Origin: Cohnella algarum
GTDB lineage: Bacteria > Bacillota > Bacilli > Paenibacillales > Paenibacillaceae
Assembly (NCBI RefSeq): GCF_016937515.1
Contig: NZ_JAFHKM010000002.1
Coordinates: 5,141,001 to 5,205,000 of the forward strand
Reading direction: 5' to 3'
DNA length: 64,000 nucleotides
Shown: in pieces, positions 26,071 through 34,841 of the stretch
How positions within the stretch are numbered: position 1 is the first letter of the stretch
Layout of the letters: every line of letters begins with the position of its first letter
Notes under the pieces: generated by a model
Seen by the model: the letters and a program-made list of their open reading frames with translations, nothing else
Databases searched by the model: none
Told to the model about the DNA's origin: nothing
Position numbers and translations under genes: made by a program

Positions 26071-26087
26071 TCCATACATTGTATGGA
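26071..26087. promoter_or_regulatory. 17-base perfect palindrome upstream of copA
   Basis: TCCATACA, T, TGTATGGA: an odd-length perfect inverted repeat 18 bases before the copA ATG. The core TACA-T-TGTA is one base shorter than the CopY operator TACANNTGTA. Probable repressor site; the regulator is unknown. Confidence 0.5.
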
Positions 26088-26126
26088 CAAAGGGCGGGCG
26101 GCAGAATGAAAACCGGCGGACGGATT

Positions 26127-27005
26127 TTATGTGCCGAACCGTTTGCGGTAGCCGCATTTGCGGCAAAGCTCCTCCACCGCTTCCCTGCGCGAGAAGCCGT
26201 CGACGATCCGCTTGGCGCGCTTGCTTTCGACGATGTCGGAGAACGGCTGCACGTGGATGTTGCCCAGGTTGATGACGCCCTCTCCGTCCAGACAGCACGG
26301 AACGACCGTGCCGTCGACGAGAATGCCCGCCTGGTTGCGCATGCCGTAACAAAAGCCTTTGCCGTCGTCCTCCTCGGCGTTCAGGTCGGGCCAGTCGAAT
26401 TCGATATCCGGATTCAAATAAAGCCGGTCGGCGATTTTGATCCCTTTTCCCGGTTCCACTTTCTCTTCGATGCGGTAATCGAGGCCGAACTCCCGCTCGA
26501 CGATCGAGAGAACGGCCCGGTTGCGGGCCCGTTCCGCATGGGTCGCGTTGTCCGGATGCAAATTCCACAGCCGAAGCGAAACGATCATCTCCGTTTGCGC
26601 AAGCGCCTCCTTCGCGAACGACAGAACGCCGCGAACGTATCCTTCTTTGTCGGTCGACCCCGGATGTCCGTCAAAGCTGTGCAGCGAAACGTTCATTTGG
26701 CGAACCGCCGGCTTTCCGAGCAGCTTGTGCTTCGTTTTCGGCAGCAGCGTTCCGTTCGTCGTAATATTCACCTTGAAGCCGCGCTCATGGCTGATGTCGA
26801 GCAGCTCGTCGATTTTGGGGTGCATGAGCGGTTCGCCCTTCAGATGAAAATAAATCGAGTCGGCATACGGCTTGATTTGCTCCAATCGGTGAACGAACGC
26901 GTCCGTTTTGATAAAATTCGCCTGCCGTTTCGTCTGCGGGCAGAACGTGCAGGCCAAGTTGCACACGCTCGTAATTTCGATGTAAAATTTTTTGAATTTT
27001 TTCAT
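26127..27005 (-). CDS. Radical SAM protein with SPASM-like C-terminal cluster domain
   Basis: The 292-residue protein begins MKKFKKFYIEITSVCNLACTF. The Cx3Cx2C cluster is CNLACTFC, which holds the SAM-cleaving [4Fe-4S]. Further Cys in GFCYGMRN, VVPCCLDG and ELCRKCGY suggest a SPASM auxiliary cluster. LKGEPLMHPKIDELL and VNITTNGTLL are standard TIM-barrel strands. The substrate is unknown. It lies 26 bases after a GNAT gene, so the two are one operon. ATG 27005 follows GGGAGC. Confidence 0.87.
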   Translation of the reverse strand: MKKFKKFYIEITSVCNLACTFCPQTKRQANFIKTDAFVHRLEQIKPYADSIYFHLKGEPLMHPKIDELLDISHERGFKVNITTNGTLLPKTKHKLLGKPAVRQMNVSLHSFDGHPGSTDKEGYVRGVLSFAKEALAQTEMIVSLRLWNLHPDNATHAERARNRAVLSIVEREFGLDYRIEEKVEPGKGIKIADRLYLNPDIEFDWPDLNAEEDDGKGFCYGMRNQAGILVDGTVVPCCLDGEGVINLGNIHVQPFSDIVESKRAKRIVDGFSRREAVEELCRKCGYRKRFGT

Positions 27006-27031
27006 TCCGCTCCAGCTCCCATTTGTGACGC

Positions 27032-27457
27032 TTAGCCTTCGACCTCGCAGTCGTATGTGCAACGAAATCTCTCGACGCCGGGATATTTCTCTCCCAGACT
27101 TTCGATGGCGAAGCCGACGCTGCGATAAAAGTCGACCGCATCCGCGTCCGTTTCGGCCACAATCGCCCGCGGGTTTTTCAGCCCGATCAAGGACAGCAAA
27201 ATCGCGGTCCCGTACCCTTTTCCCCGTCGTTCCGGAAGTACGGCGATATGCCCGAGAAGCAGCTCTCCCGTCCCGTTCATCCGAAATCCGGCGATGCCTG
27301 CCAGTTCGTCGTCCTTGTAAAAGCCCGTCAGCTCCATGCTTTCGTCGTTCCGATAGGCTCGCGCGATTTCCTCCGCATCGTCGTAGGCCGCCAGCTCGAG
27401 CAAGTCGCGAACCCGCGGCTCGTCCAGCCTGGATTTGATATCGATCAGCATTCGCAT
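27032..27457 (-). CDS. GNAT-family N-acetyltransferase
   Basis: The 141-residue protein has the acetyl-CoA-binding segment LGHIAVLPERRGKGYGTAILL and the following NPRAIVAETDADAVDFYRSVGF typical of GNAT fold strand 5. It transfers acetyl groups to an unidentified amine. First gene of a two-gene operon with the radical SAM protein. A TATAAT -10 on the minus strand (27525-27520) lies about 65 bases upstream. Confidence 0.88.
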   Translation of the reverse strand: MRMLIDIKSRLDEPRVRDLLELAAYDDAEEIARAYRNDESMELTGFYKDDELAGIAGFRMNGTGELLLGHIAVLPERRGKGYGTAILLSLIGLKNPRAIVAETDADAVDFYRSVGFAIESLGEKYPGVERFRCTYDCEVEG

Positions 27458-27659
27458 AATCTCCGATTCTCGTATTAGACTCGCGCCGGACGGTCTTCCG
27501 CCCGGCCCGCTCCGTTACCATTATACCTCATCGCGAACTTTTGAAAAAAACAAACAAAATTATAATTTTTACGCCTCGCCGCCCGCCTGCCGCAAGACGT
27601 ATCATAGGGATGTTCGATGATAGCGCTTGCCGGACCGGCGGCGTTTCCGGAGGTGATGG

Positions 27660-28442
27660 ATCATAAGCTCCCAACCTGTCGTTTTTGTAAGCGATGCGGA
27701 CAGCGATTCCGGAAAAGCGGTGTTTCTCCGTTTTGCCCGGGAAGGCGCGCGTCTCGTTTTGAACAGCCGCTCGTCGGGAGCGGCCATCGGCGCGGAGCTG
27801 GAGGCCGCGCGGGAGCAAGGGGCCGACGTCTGCGTGGTCGACGGGGATTTGAGCGATGGCGCGGAAGTCGAGCGCGTCCTGCGGCTGGCGGAACGGGAAT
27901 CGGGACCGATCGGCGTGTTCGTTCACAATCCGGATCTGCTTATTCCCGCGGCGGTGGAGACTTGTGCCGAAGAGATTTTTCTGGACGTGATGAACGCCAA
28001 CGCCAAAAGCGCCTTCCTTTGCGTACAAGCCGTCGGCAAGCGGATGGCGGCCCGCGAAGCCGGCGCGATCGTGCTGGTAACGTCGGTTCATGCCGAAAAG
28101 CCGACCGGTTCTTCGTTTGCGTACAGCGCGTCCAAAGGAGCCGTGAAGATGCTCGCCAAGGAAGCGGCCGTCTTTCTCGGCCGCTTCGGCATTACCGTCA
28201 ATACCGTCGAACCGGGCGCGATGGAGGGCGACGGCAGCAGGTTTCGCAGCTCCGTTTCGGCGCTGTACGAGGATTACGAATATAAAGTGCCGAATGCCGT
28301 CCCAGGCGCCTGGGAGGAGCTCGCTCACGTCGTTTCGTTCCTCGCGTCGGATCGCGCCCGCTTTGTGAACGGTACCGACATTCGCCTGGACGGCGGTTTT
28401 CTGCTTCACTATATGGACCATAAAATGAAACGGCCGAAATGA
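27660..28442 (+). CDS. Divergent short-chain dehydrogenase/reductase with non-standard start
   Basis: About 260 residues of classical SDR fold: LVTSVHAEKP Ser, YSASK Tyr/Lys catalytic pair, FGITVNTVEPGAM and FVNGTDIRLDGGFLL C-terminal blocks. The N-terminal glycine motif is replaced by VVFVSDADSDSGKAV and the NNAG motif by VHNPD. The first standard start codon, GTG at 27720, would delete the first beta strand. Homologous sequence begins near 27660, where GGAGG (27649-27653) precedes ATC ATA rather than ATG. Either a rare start codon is used or a base is misread. It is followed 11 bases later by a canonical SDR gene. Confidence 0.72.
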   Translation: MISSQPVVFVSDADSDSGKAVFLRFAREGARLVLNSRSSGAAIGAELEAAREQGADVCVVDGDLSDGAEVERVLRLAERESGPIGVFVHNPDLLIPAAVETCAEEIFLDVMNANAKSAFLCVQAVGKRMAAREAGAIVLVTSVHAEKPTGSSFAYSASKGAVKMLAKEAAVFLGRFGITVNTVEPGAMEGDGSRFRSSVSALYEDYEYKVPNAVPGAWEELAHVVSFLASDRARFVNGTDIRLDGGFLLHYMDHKMKRPK

Positions 28443-28453
28443 GGTGACCCCGC

Positions 28454-29221
28454 ATGCTCCTGACAGGTAAAACGGCGCTCGTCACCGGAGCGGGAACGGG
28501 CATCGGCCGGGGCATCGCGATCGAACTGGCGCGGCGCGGCGCCAAGGTGGCCGTCCACTACAACGCCAGCGAGACCGGAGCGCTCGAGACGCTGCGGCAA
28601 ATTCAAAGCGCTGGCGGCGAAGGGCTGACGGTCCGGGCCGACGTCGCGGAGAAAGCGGATATCGGCCGCATGGTCGAAATCGTCGAGGACGGCCTCGGCA
28701 CCGTCGATATTCTGGTGAACAACGCCGCTCTTCAGCTGAACTATGACCTGTTCCGGCACGACGAAACGACGTACGACCGGTTGATGAACATTAATTTGAA
28801 AGGCTACTGGCAGTGCATGCAGGCGGTGGTCCCCGGCATGAAGCGCAAGGGACGCGGACGCATTATCCTGATTTCTTCGGTCCATGCCAAACGCCCGACC
28901 GATTTCGATCCCGTTTACGCGATGACCAAGGGCGGCATCCGGATGCTCGGCAGGGAAAGCGCGATCGAGCTCGCCCGGTACGGCATAACGGTCAATGCGA
29001 TCGAGCCCGGCGCCGTCGACGTCGGAAAATACGAAGTTCCCGCCGGGCTGACGCCGGAAGAAAGAGCGAGCCGAGAGCGCAGGCATCTGATCAAATTCCC
29101 GCTCGGCCGGGGCGGTTTGCCCGCCGACGTGGCGAAGCTGGCTTGCTTTATCGCGTCGGACGAAAGCGATTATTTGAACGGGGCCGCCATCCGTCTTGAC
29201 GGCGGCAGCATGCTGCTTTAA
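28454..29221 (+). CDS. Short-chain dehydrogenase/reductase
   Basis: The 255-residue classical SDR has the cofactor motif LVTGAGTGIGRG, NNAALQ, catalytic Ser in LISSVHAKRP, YAMTKGG Tyr/Lys, and a C-terminal LNGAAIRLDGGSMLL. The chain is similar throughout to the preceding SDR, suggesting duplication. It probably oxidises or reduces a sugar acid or alditol in this locus. The start ATG follows GAGGTGA. It is the second gene of the plus-strand operon SDR-SDR-enolase family. Confidence 0.93.
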   Translation: MLLTGKTALVTGAGTGIGRGIAIELARRGAKVAVHYNASETGALETLRQIQSAGGEGLTVRADVAEKADIGRMVEIVEDGLGTVDILVNNAALQLNYDLFRHDETTYDRLMNINLKGYWQCMQAVVPGMKRKGRGRIILISSVHAKRPTDFDPVYAMTKGGIRMLGRESAIELARYGITVNAIEPGAVDVGKYEVPAGLTPEERASRERRHLIKFPLGRGGLPADVAKLACFIASDESDYLNGAAIRLDGGSMLL

Positions 29222-29244
29222 ATAACTTTACGGGAGTGAACGAA

Positions 29245-30633
29245 TTGGCGAACAATCCGTCGTACGAGGAAACGCTGGCCCATGTCCGCACCCATTCCAG
29301 CCCTTCGCAGCTGCGCATCACCGATATCCGGTTTACGGATATCGTCGGGGCCCCGTTCCACAGCAGCCTGATCAAGGTGTACACGAACCAGGGGCTCGTC
29401 GGATTCGGCGAAGTGCGCGACAACGCGGACAAAGTGTACGCGCTCATGCTGAAAAGCCGGCTGCTCGGCGAAAATCCCTGCAACATCGACAAGCTGTTCC
29501 GGCGCATCAAGCAGTTCGGCGGGCACGCCCGGCAAGGGGGAGGCGTCAGCGGCCTGGAGATCGCCCTTTGGGATCTGGCCGGCAAAGCGTACGGCATCCC
29601 GATCTACCAAATGCTCGGCGGCAAATTCCGCGACCGGATCCGCATGTACTGCGATACGGCCGTAACGGGCAGGGACACCGGCAAAGCGATGGGCCAAGCG
29701 CTGAAGAAACGGCTGGAGGACGGCTTTACGTTTTTGAAAATGGATCTGGGCATCGGCCAAATCATCGACGAACCGGGCACGCTCAACGCCCCGCTCGGCT
29801 TCCTGGAGGAAATGCGGGAGCTGTCGCGCAAACGGTACCGGATGCAGGCCGACAGCCGATCGGAGGAAGAAAACCGGGAGATCGTCAATCGTCACTACGA
29901 TATTTACAACATCCCCCACCCTTTTACCGGCATTCACGTGACGGAAAAAGGACTCGACATGCTGGAGCAGTACGTCGCCGACGTTCGGGACATTATCGGT
30001 TATCAGGTTCCGCTCGCGATCGATCATTTCGGCCATATCGGGCTCGAAGACTGCATCAAGCTGGGCCGAAGAGTCGACAAGTTCAACCTCGCCTGGATGG
30101 AAGACATGATTCCGTGGCAATATACCGAGCAATATGCCCGCCTTTCGCGCGCGATGACGACGCCGATCTGCACGGGGGAAGATATTTATTTGAAGGAAAA
30201 TTTCCGGCCGCTGCTCGAAGCGGGAGGCGTTTCCGTCATTCATCCCGACGTCCTGACGGCCGGCGGCATTCTCGAGACGAAAAAAATCGGCGACATGGCG
30301 CAGGATTACGGCGTCGCGATGGCCATTCACATGGCCGAAAGCCCGATCGCCTGCCTCGCCGCCGCCCATGTCGCCGCCGCGACGGAAAATTTCCTCGCGC
30401 TGGAATACCACTCCTGCGAGGTCGACTGGTGGGACGACATTATCGTCAGCGGCAAGCTGCCGAACAAGCTCGTCCAGAACGGCTTTATGACGATCGTCGA
30501 CGCGCCCGGCCTCGGCATCGACGATTTGAACGACGAGGTGCTGGCCGCTCACCTGCATCCCAGCAACGCCGCCGTCTGGGAGTCCACGGACGAGTGGAAC
30601 GACCACTACTCGAACGACCGGCTGTGGAGCTGA
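29245..30633 (+). CDS. Enolase-superfamily (mandelate racemase/muconate cycloisomerase) sugar-acid dehydratase
   Basis: The 462-residue protein has an N-terminal capping domain and a TIM barrel. The likely acid/base Lys is in FLKMDLG. Metal ligands appear as Asp in LAIDHFGH, Glu in AWMEDMIP and Glu in TGEDIYLK; the general-base His is in AIHMAESP. An unusual ~45-residue insertion (residues about 210-250, including HPFTGIHV) separates the Lys from the first ligand. Such enzymes dehydrate aldonic or aldaric acids. TTG 29245 is chosen because GGGAG at 29232-29236 is about nine bases away; the in-frame GTG at 29236 lies inside that site. Confidence 0.87.
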   Translation: MANNPSYEETLAHVRTHSSPSQLRITDIRFTDIVGAPFHSSLIKVYTNQGLVGFGEVRDNADKVYALMLKSRLLGENPCNIDKLFRRIKQFGGHARQGGGVSGLEIALWDLAGKAYGIPIYQMLGGKFRDRIRMYCDTAVTGRDTGKAMGQALKKRLEDGFTFLKMDLGIGQIIDEPGTLNAPLGFLEEMRELSRKRYRMQADSRSEEENREIVNRHYDIYNIPHPFTGIHVTEKGLDMLEQYVADVRDIIGYQVPLAIDHFGHIGLEDCIKLGRRVDKFNLAWMEDMIPWQYTEQYARLSRAMTTPICTGEDIYLKENFRPLLEAGGVSVIHPDVLTAGGILETKKIGDMAQDYGVAMAIHMAESPIACLAAAHVAAATENFLALEYHSCEVDWWDDIIVSGKLPNKLVQNGFMTIVDAPGLGIDDLNDEVLAAHLHPSNAAVWESTDEWNDHYSNDRLWS

Positions 30634-30650
30634 GCCGAATGAAGCCGCAG

Positions 30651-30685
30651 AAAGAGGGCAGGCGCGCCGCGCCTGCCCTCTTTTT
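30651..30685 (+). terminator. Terminator of SDR-SDR-dehydratase operon
   Basis: AGAGGGCAGGCGCG pairs with CGCGCCTGCCCTCT and is followed by T5. It also has A-rich flanks on the other strand. Confidence 0.92.
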
Positions 30686-30705
30686 CGAATATGACGCCCT
30701 TTTCG

Positions 30706-31390
30706 TTAGGACATCGTGATCCGAATCTTGCCTTCCTTCTGCAGCCAATCGACCTTCGCTCCGAGAGACTCGCTTATGAAGCGAAGCGGCAGGTAGGAGG
30801 TTCCGCTCGTGCCGAACGGATCGTTCTGCAGCTTGACGGGCGATCCGTTCAAGGCGGCGGTTCCGTCTTTTAAGTTCAATTGTACCGTCACGGATGAGGT
30901 TTGTTCGGTTGCGGCCCGCTCGAGAGTCGCGATTTTGTTCGTTTCGTCCCATGAAATTTTCGCTCCGAGCTTCTCGAAGACGGAACGAAGCGGAACGAAG
31001 GCTTGCCCGTTGCGGGTGATGACCCCGTTTGCAAGCGCGATCGATTCTCCGTTGAGGACGACTTCGACCGGCGGTTGGACTTGAACGGGCGTCAAATATT
31101 CGAACTCGTAATCGCCGACGCCGAGATTGGCGTTTTTATTGAGCCCCCATCCCCATAACGTGCCGTCGGTCTTCTGCATGAGAAGATGCTTCGAAGCCGG
31201 CTTCAAGCTGCTTACGTCCGTCGCGATCAGCTTGAACTCGGCATTGGCCGGCAAATTCTCGAGCTCGATGGACGTCTCGTAGACTTTGCCCGATTCGGTT
31301 AGAGCGAAAAGGGAGCGATTCGAAACGAAGGCCTCTTTCACGTTGTCGATCCCCGTTAACCGGATGGGCGCGGGCTGCTTGTTCAAAGTA
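30706..31390 (-). pseudogene. 5'-truncated RCC1-repeat/copper-amine-oxidase-N domain protein
   Basis: About 228 residues are recognisable: an RCC1-like repeat part (KTDGTLWGWGLNKNANLGVGDY, split by this window's context) followed by a stalk or Cu_amine_oxidN-type domain with VLNGESIALANGVITRNGQ and AFVPLRSVFEKLGAKISWDE. Such domains end many Paenibacillaceae surface proteins. There is no start codon with a ribosome site, no signal peptide, and homology stops near 31390, shortly before the uxuA terminator. It is the 3' stump of a longer gene, probably left by a deletion. Confidence 0.65.
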
Positions 31391-31440
31391 GAACGAAATT
31401 TTAGAAATTCTTTAGCGAAGCAACGGTTTCCCAGGACGAG

Positions 31441-31467
31441 AAAAAGCCCGGCCTCCAAGCCGGACTT
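31441..31467 (-). terminator. Terminator of ABC-uxuA operon
   Basis: On the minus strand a nine-pair stem (AAGTCCGGC/GCCGGGCTT) with a six-base loop and T5 follows the uxuA stop. Confidence 0.85.
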
Positions 31468-31541
31468 CCCGCATCCATGCGAACTTTCCGCTAATTTTCG
31501 GCGTATGATGCCGCCGCGGCCCGGTCGGCGACCGTTCGGCC

Positions 31542-32546
31542 TTACGACTGCGCATTGACGGATGCGTCCGCCGCCGCCGCCGCCCGTTCTTTCGACGCCG
31601 CCTCCATCAGCCCCGTAATGTACCCGACGCCGAACAGCCGCCCGAGCAGCTCGTAGCCGGGATTGGCGTTGTCCTCCCCCTCCATCGTCGGAACGTGGTC
31701 CGGACGCGCCGGCCCGTCGTATCCGACCTCGTAATATGTTCGCATTGCTTCGAGCATGTCGGTTTTCCCGTCGTCGTGGAACGTTTCCTCGAACTTTTCC
31801 GCCGTGCCGCGGACGTCGCGGAAGTGCACGAAAAACAGCTTGTTTTGTCCCGCGAATCTGCGAATGACCGACGGGATGTCCTCTCCCGCCGTCGCGAGCG
31901 TTCCCTGGCATAACGTAATCCCGTTGCACTCGCTCGGCACGAGGCGAATCGCCCGTTCGAGCGCGTCGGCGCTCCGTAAAATGCGCCCCACGCCGCGGAT
32001 CGGAGAAATCGGCGGATCGTCGGGATGGAGCGCAAGCTTGACGCCCGCCGCTTCCGCGACCGGCACGATCTGCTCCATAAAATAGTGCAGGTTTTCCCAC
32101 AGCAGCGACTCCGGCACGAGACCGGCCTCGGTCAGCGGAGCGTTCGCCATGAGGCTGTGATCGTAGCTGGAGACGAGCGCGCCTCCCCTCGTCCGGGTCG
32201 TCGTCGAAGTCCGGAACCAGTTGAACTGCGCCATAAAGTTGTAGCACAGGACGGGAATGCCGACGGCGCCCATATTGGCGACGAATTCCTTGAACGTTTC
32301 GATTTCCCGGTCGCGCCCTTCGGTTCCGAGCTTGATATGATTGCTCGGCGGCATCGATTCGATGACGGCGAGCGCAAGACCGAAGTCCGCGAATCGCTGC
32401 TTCATGCGAAGCAGCGGCATCAAATCCCACGGCTGTTCGGTTTTCTCGTCCCGCGCCAAGCCCGACACCGCGTAATTGACGTTCATTTGCTTCGCCAGAT
32501 GCCAAAGGCGGTCCGGCTTGGAACCCATGAATTCGGCCAGCTTCAT
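31542..32546 (-). CDS. uxuA: Mannonate dehydratase
   Basis: The 334-residue TIM-barrel protein has UxuA hallmarks: MKLAEFMGSKPDRLWHLAKQ start, LALHPDDPPISPIRGVGRIL, an ETFHDDGKTDMLEAM metal/His segment, and RPDHVPTMEGED near the C-terminus. It dehydrates D-mannonate to 2-keto-3-deoxygluconate in glucuronate breakdown, using Mn2+. It is the last gene of the minus operon after two permeases and a binding protein, 82 bases after the latter, with a GGAGGAG site. This places the importer in uronate or mannonate use. The acidic Ala-rich tail is extra. Confidence 0.92.
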   Translation of the reverse strand: MKLAEFMGSKPDRLWHLAKQMNVNYAVSGLARDEKTEQPWDLMPLLRMKQRFADFGLALAVIESMPPSNHIKLGTEGRDREIETFKEFVANMGAVGIPVLCYNFMAQFNWFRTSTTTRTRGGALVSSYDHSLMANAPLTEAGLVPESLLWENLHYFMEQIVPVAEAAGVKLALHPDDPPISPIRGVGRILRSADALERAIRLVPSECNGITLCQGTLATAGEDIPSVIRRFAGQNKLFFVHFRDVRGTAEKFEETFHDDGKTDMLEAMRTYYEVGYDGPARPDHVPTMEGEDNANPGYELLGRLFGVGYITGLMEAASKERAAAAADASVNAQS

Positions 32547-32628
32547 CCCGTATTCTCCTCCTTTTGACCGCAGCTAGGTACGGAAGTCAAGTCTTATCCC
32601 GCGAACCGGCGAGAGCCGGCTCGCTCGC

Positions 32629-33933
32629 TCAGCCTCCCGCTTTCGCGGCCAGCTCCTTGCCCATTTTGTCGATCTTTTCGAACGCTTCCTCGATCGATTG
32701 CTGGCCGAACGTGACCGCGTCCATTTCTTTTTTGTACGTGTCTACCCACTCCGAGAACCCCGCGGCCGGCGAATAGAACGGCAGCGCCTTGTCGACGGAC
32801 AGATCGTACAGCTCCTTGCCGAGCTTATCCTTCGCTTCCATCGTCGGCTCGAGTTCCTTGTACACCTCCGGATTGATCGGAATGCCGCGCGTCAGCCCGA
32901 GCGCTTTTCCGGCTTCCGGATCCGTGATGAACCATTTGACGAACTTTTTCGCCTCGTCCATGTTTTTGGAGTTCGCGCTGACGCTAAGGAAAATCGTCGA
33001 CTGCGCCCAGCCGCCGCCGGCCGGTCCCGTCGGCATGTTGACGACGCCGACCTTGCCCGGCATCAGCTGCTCCAGCGCGCTGACCGAACCGGTCGTCGCT
33101 CCGCGGGTCATGACCGTGCCGGATGCCATCGGGTCGGCCTGCGGATCGTTTTCCAGAAAGGCCGCCGATTTGTCGGCCGGCGGGACGATGCCGTTTTTCC
33201 GGAACTCATCGTACGTTCCGTAAAACTCCATGAACAACTCGCGGTCAAGCGTAAACGTCTTGCCTCCGTCCGACATGATCGGAGGTTTGCCCATCGCCGT
33301 CTGATAGTAGTTGAAGCCGTCCCACGTCGTCGTGTCGCCGATCGGATACTTGCCTTCGGGAAGCTTCGCCTTCGCGTCCTCCGCCCACCGGAAAAACTCG
33401 TCGTACGTCCAGTCTTTATGCGGCAGCGGAATGCCGTACTGCGCCAGCTCCTCCTTGTTGTACGCCATCCCTTGCGAGTTCAGGCTGAGCGGGATGCCGT
33501 ACAGCTTGCCGTCGATTTTCATGTTTTCGATGACGCCCGGATCGACGATTCCGCTTAAATCCACGTCCGTCAAATCCGCCAGCTGCCCCCTGGATACGTA
33601 CTCCTGAATATAGGCCGCATCCATTTGCAGGACGTCGGGAATCGTCTTCGAGGCGGCCAGCGTCGGCAGCTTTTGCCAATAGGCTTCCCACGCCATGAAT
33701 TCGGGCTTGAAGGCGACGTCCGGGAATTGCTTGCCGTAAATGTCCAGCGCCTGCTTCGTCGCCTCATGCCGCGCGTCCGTTCCCCACCACATGATGCCGA
33801 GCGTCGTCTTCCCGCCTTCAGCGCCGTCTCCGCTTGAGCTCGAATTGCCCCCGTTTCCGCCGCTGCAGGCCGACAGCGCAAGCAGCAAAGCGGCCAGCAG
33901 CGCCGCAAGCGAAAAACTGACTTTTTTCCTCAT
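32629..33933 (-). CDS. Carbohydrate ABC transporter substrate-binding lipoprotein
   Basis: The 434-residue family 1 solute-binding protein has a signal peptide and lipobox LLALSACSG, a Gly/Ser linker, and the fold motifs IMWWGTDARHEATKQALD, DGKLYGIPLSLNSQGMAYNK and MPTGPAGGGWAQSTIFLSV. It captures the sugar or sugar acid for the two permeases encoded just upstream. Position before uxuA suggests an oligouronide, aldobiouronate or uronate ligand (inference). RBS GAAAGGGGAG. Confidence 0.93.
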   Translation of the reverse strand: MRKKVSFSLAALLAALLLALSACSGGNGGNSSSSGDGAEGGKTTLGIMWWGTDARHEATKQALDIYGKQFPDVAFKPEFMAWEAYWQKLPTLAASKTIPDVLQMDAAYIQEYVSRGQLADLTDVDLSGIVDPGVIENMKIDGKLYGIPLSLNSQGMAYNKEELAQYGIPLPHKDWTYDEFFRWAEDAKAKLPEGKYPIGDTTTWDGFNYYQTAMGKPPIMSDGGKTFTLDRELFMEFYGTYDEFRKNGIVPPADKSAAFLENDPQADPMASGTVMTRGATTGSVSALEQLMPGKVGVVNMPTGPAGGGWAQSTIFLSVSANSKNMDEAKKFVKWFITDPEAGKALGLTRGIPINPEVYKELEPTMEAKDKLGKELYDLSVDKALPFYSPAAGFSEWVDTYKKEMDAVTFGQQSIEEAFEKIDKMGKELAAKAGG

Positions 33934-34010
33934 CCTATCGCTCCCCTTTCAATAATGGTAAAACCCGTTCCCTTCCCGGCCGAAGGCTCTCCGAACCGGA
34001 CCGGTTCCTG

Positions 34011-34841
34011 CTACCCCTTCAAGCCTGTCGTCGCGATCCCTTCGACGAAGTGCTTTTGCGCGAACAGGAAGATCAGCGCCGACGGGACGACGGACAAAAG
34101 CGACATCGCCAGCAGCTGGCCCCACTGAATTTCGAATTGGTCGATGAACATGCGAAGCGCAAGACCAACGGTGAATTTTTCCACCGAGCTGAGGTACAGC
34201 ACCTGGGAGAAGAAATCGTCCCAGCTCCAAATGAAGGTAAAGATGGCGACGGTGACGAGCGCGGGCTTGATAAGCGGAAACACGATGCGGAAGAAAATGC
34301 CGTATACCGAAGCCCCGTCGATTTTGGCCGCTTCGTCCAAATCCCGCGGAATGCCGCGAATGAACTGGACGAGCAAGAAAACGAAGAACGCCCCCCCGCC
34401 GAAAAAATGCGGAACGACCAGCGGCACGTAGCTGTCGACGAAGCCCAGATTGTTGAACAAAATATATTGCGGCACGACGGTCACTTGTCCGGGAAGCATC
34501 ATCGTCAGCAGCAGGATCGAAAACCAGAAGCCTCTCAGCTTGAACTCCAGCCGCCCGAAGCCGTAGGCGACGACGGCCGCCGTCAGAACGCCGCCCGCGA
34601 CGTTGAAGAGCTCCATCAACAGCGTGTTGCCGAAAAAATGAGCGAACGTAAAGTCGCCGGAAAAATGCCACCCTTTGCTGTAGTTCTCCCACATCGGCGT
34701 CTTCGGCCACAGCGAGGGCGAGCTGAGCTCCTCGGTTTTTTTCAACGAAGCTCCGACCCACCAGATGACCGGATACAGCATGATCAACGAAAAGACGGTC
34801 AGCCAAACGTGATTCAGCAGCCGGGATTTGCGCGAGCTCAT
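34011..34841 (-). CDS. Carbohydrate ABC permease, MalG type
   Basis: The 276-residue membrane protein has six helices and the ATPase-docking EAA loop DEAAKIDGASVYGIFFRIVF. The ATG at 34841 overlaps the stop of the upstream permease (ATGA), so the two are translationally coupled; the RBS GGGGGGAGG lies in that gene's last codons. It forms the channel with the MalF-type partner. No ATPase gene is nearby, so a shared MsmX-type ATPase is expected. Confidence 0.94.
   Translation of the reverse strand: MSSRKSRLLNHVWLTVFSLIMLYPVIWWVGASLKKTEELSSPSLWPKTPMWENYSKGWHFSGDFTFAHFFGNTLLMELFNVAGGVLTAAVVAYGFGRLEFKLRGFWFSILLLTMMLPGQVTVVPQYILFNNLGFVDSYVPLVVPHFFGGGAFFVFLLVQFIRGIPRDLDEAAKIDGASVYGIFFRIVFPLIKPALVTVAIFTFIWSWDDFFSQVLYLSSVEKFTVGLALRMFIDQFEIQWGQLLAMSLLSVVPSALIFLFAQKHFVEGIATTGLKG

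Noticed and set aside
27656..27750. ATG frame giving MDHKLPTCRFCKRCGQRF, a zinc-ribbon look-alike
   Set aside because: It is an out-of-frame reading of the SDR gene start; the Cys come from the GC-rich codons and the frame has no homologous continuation.
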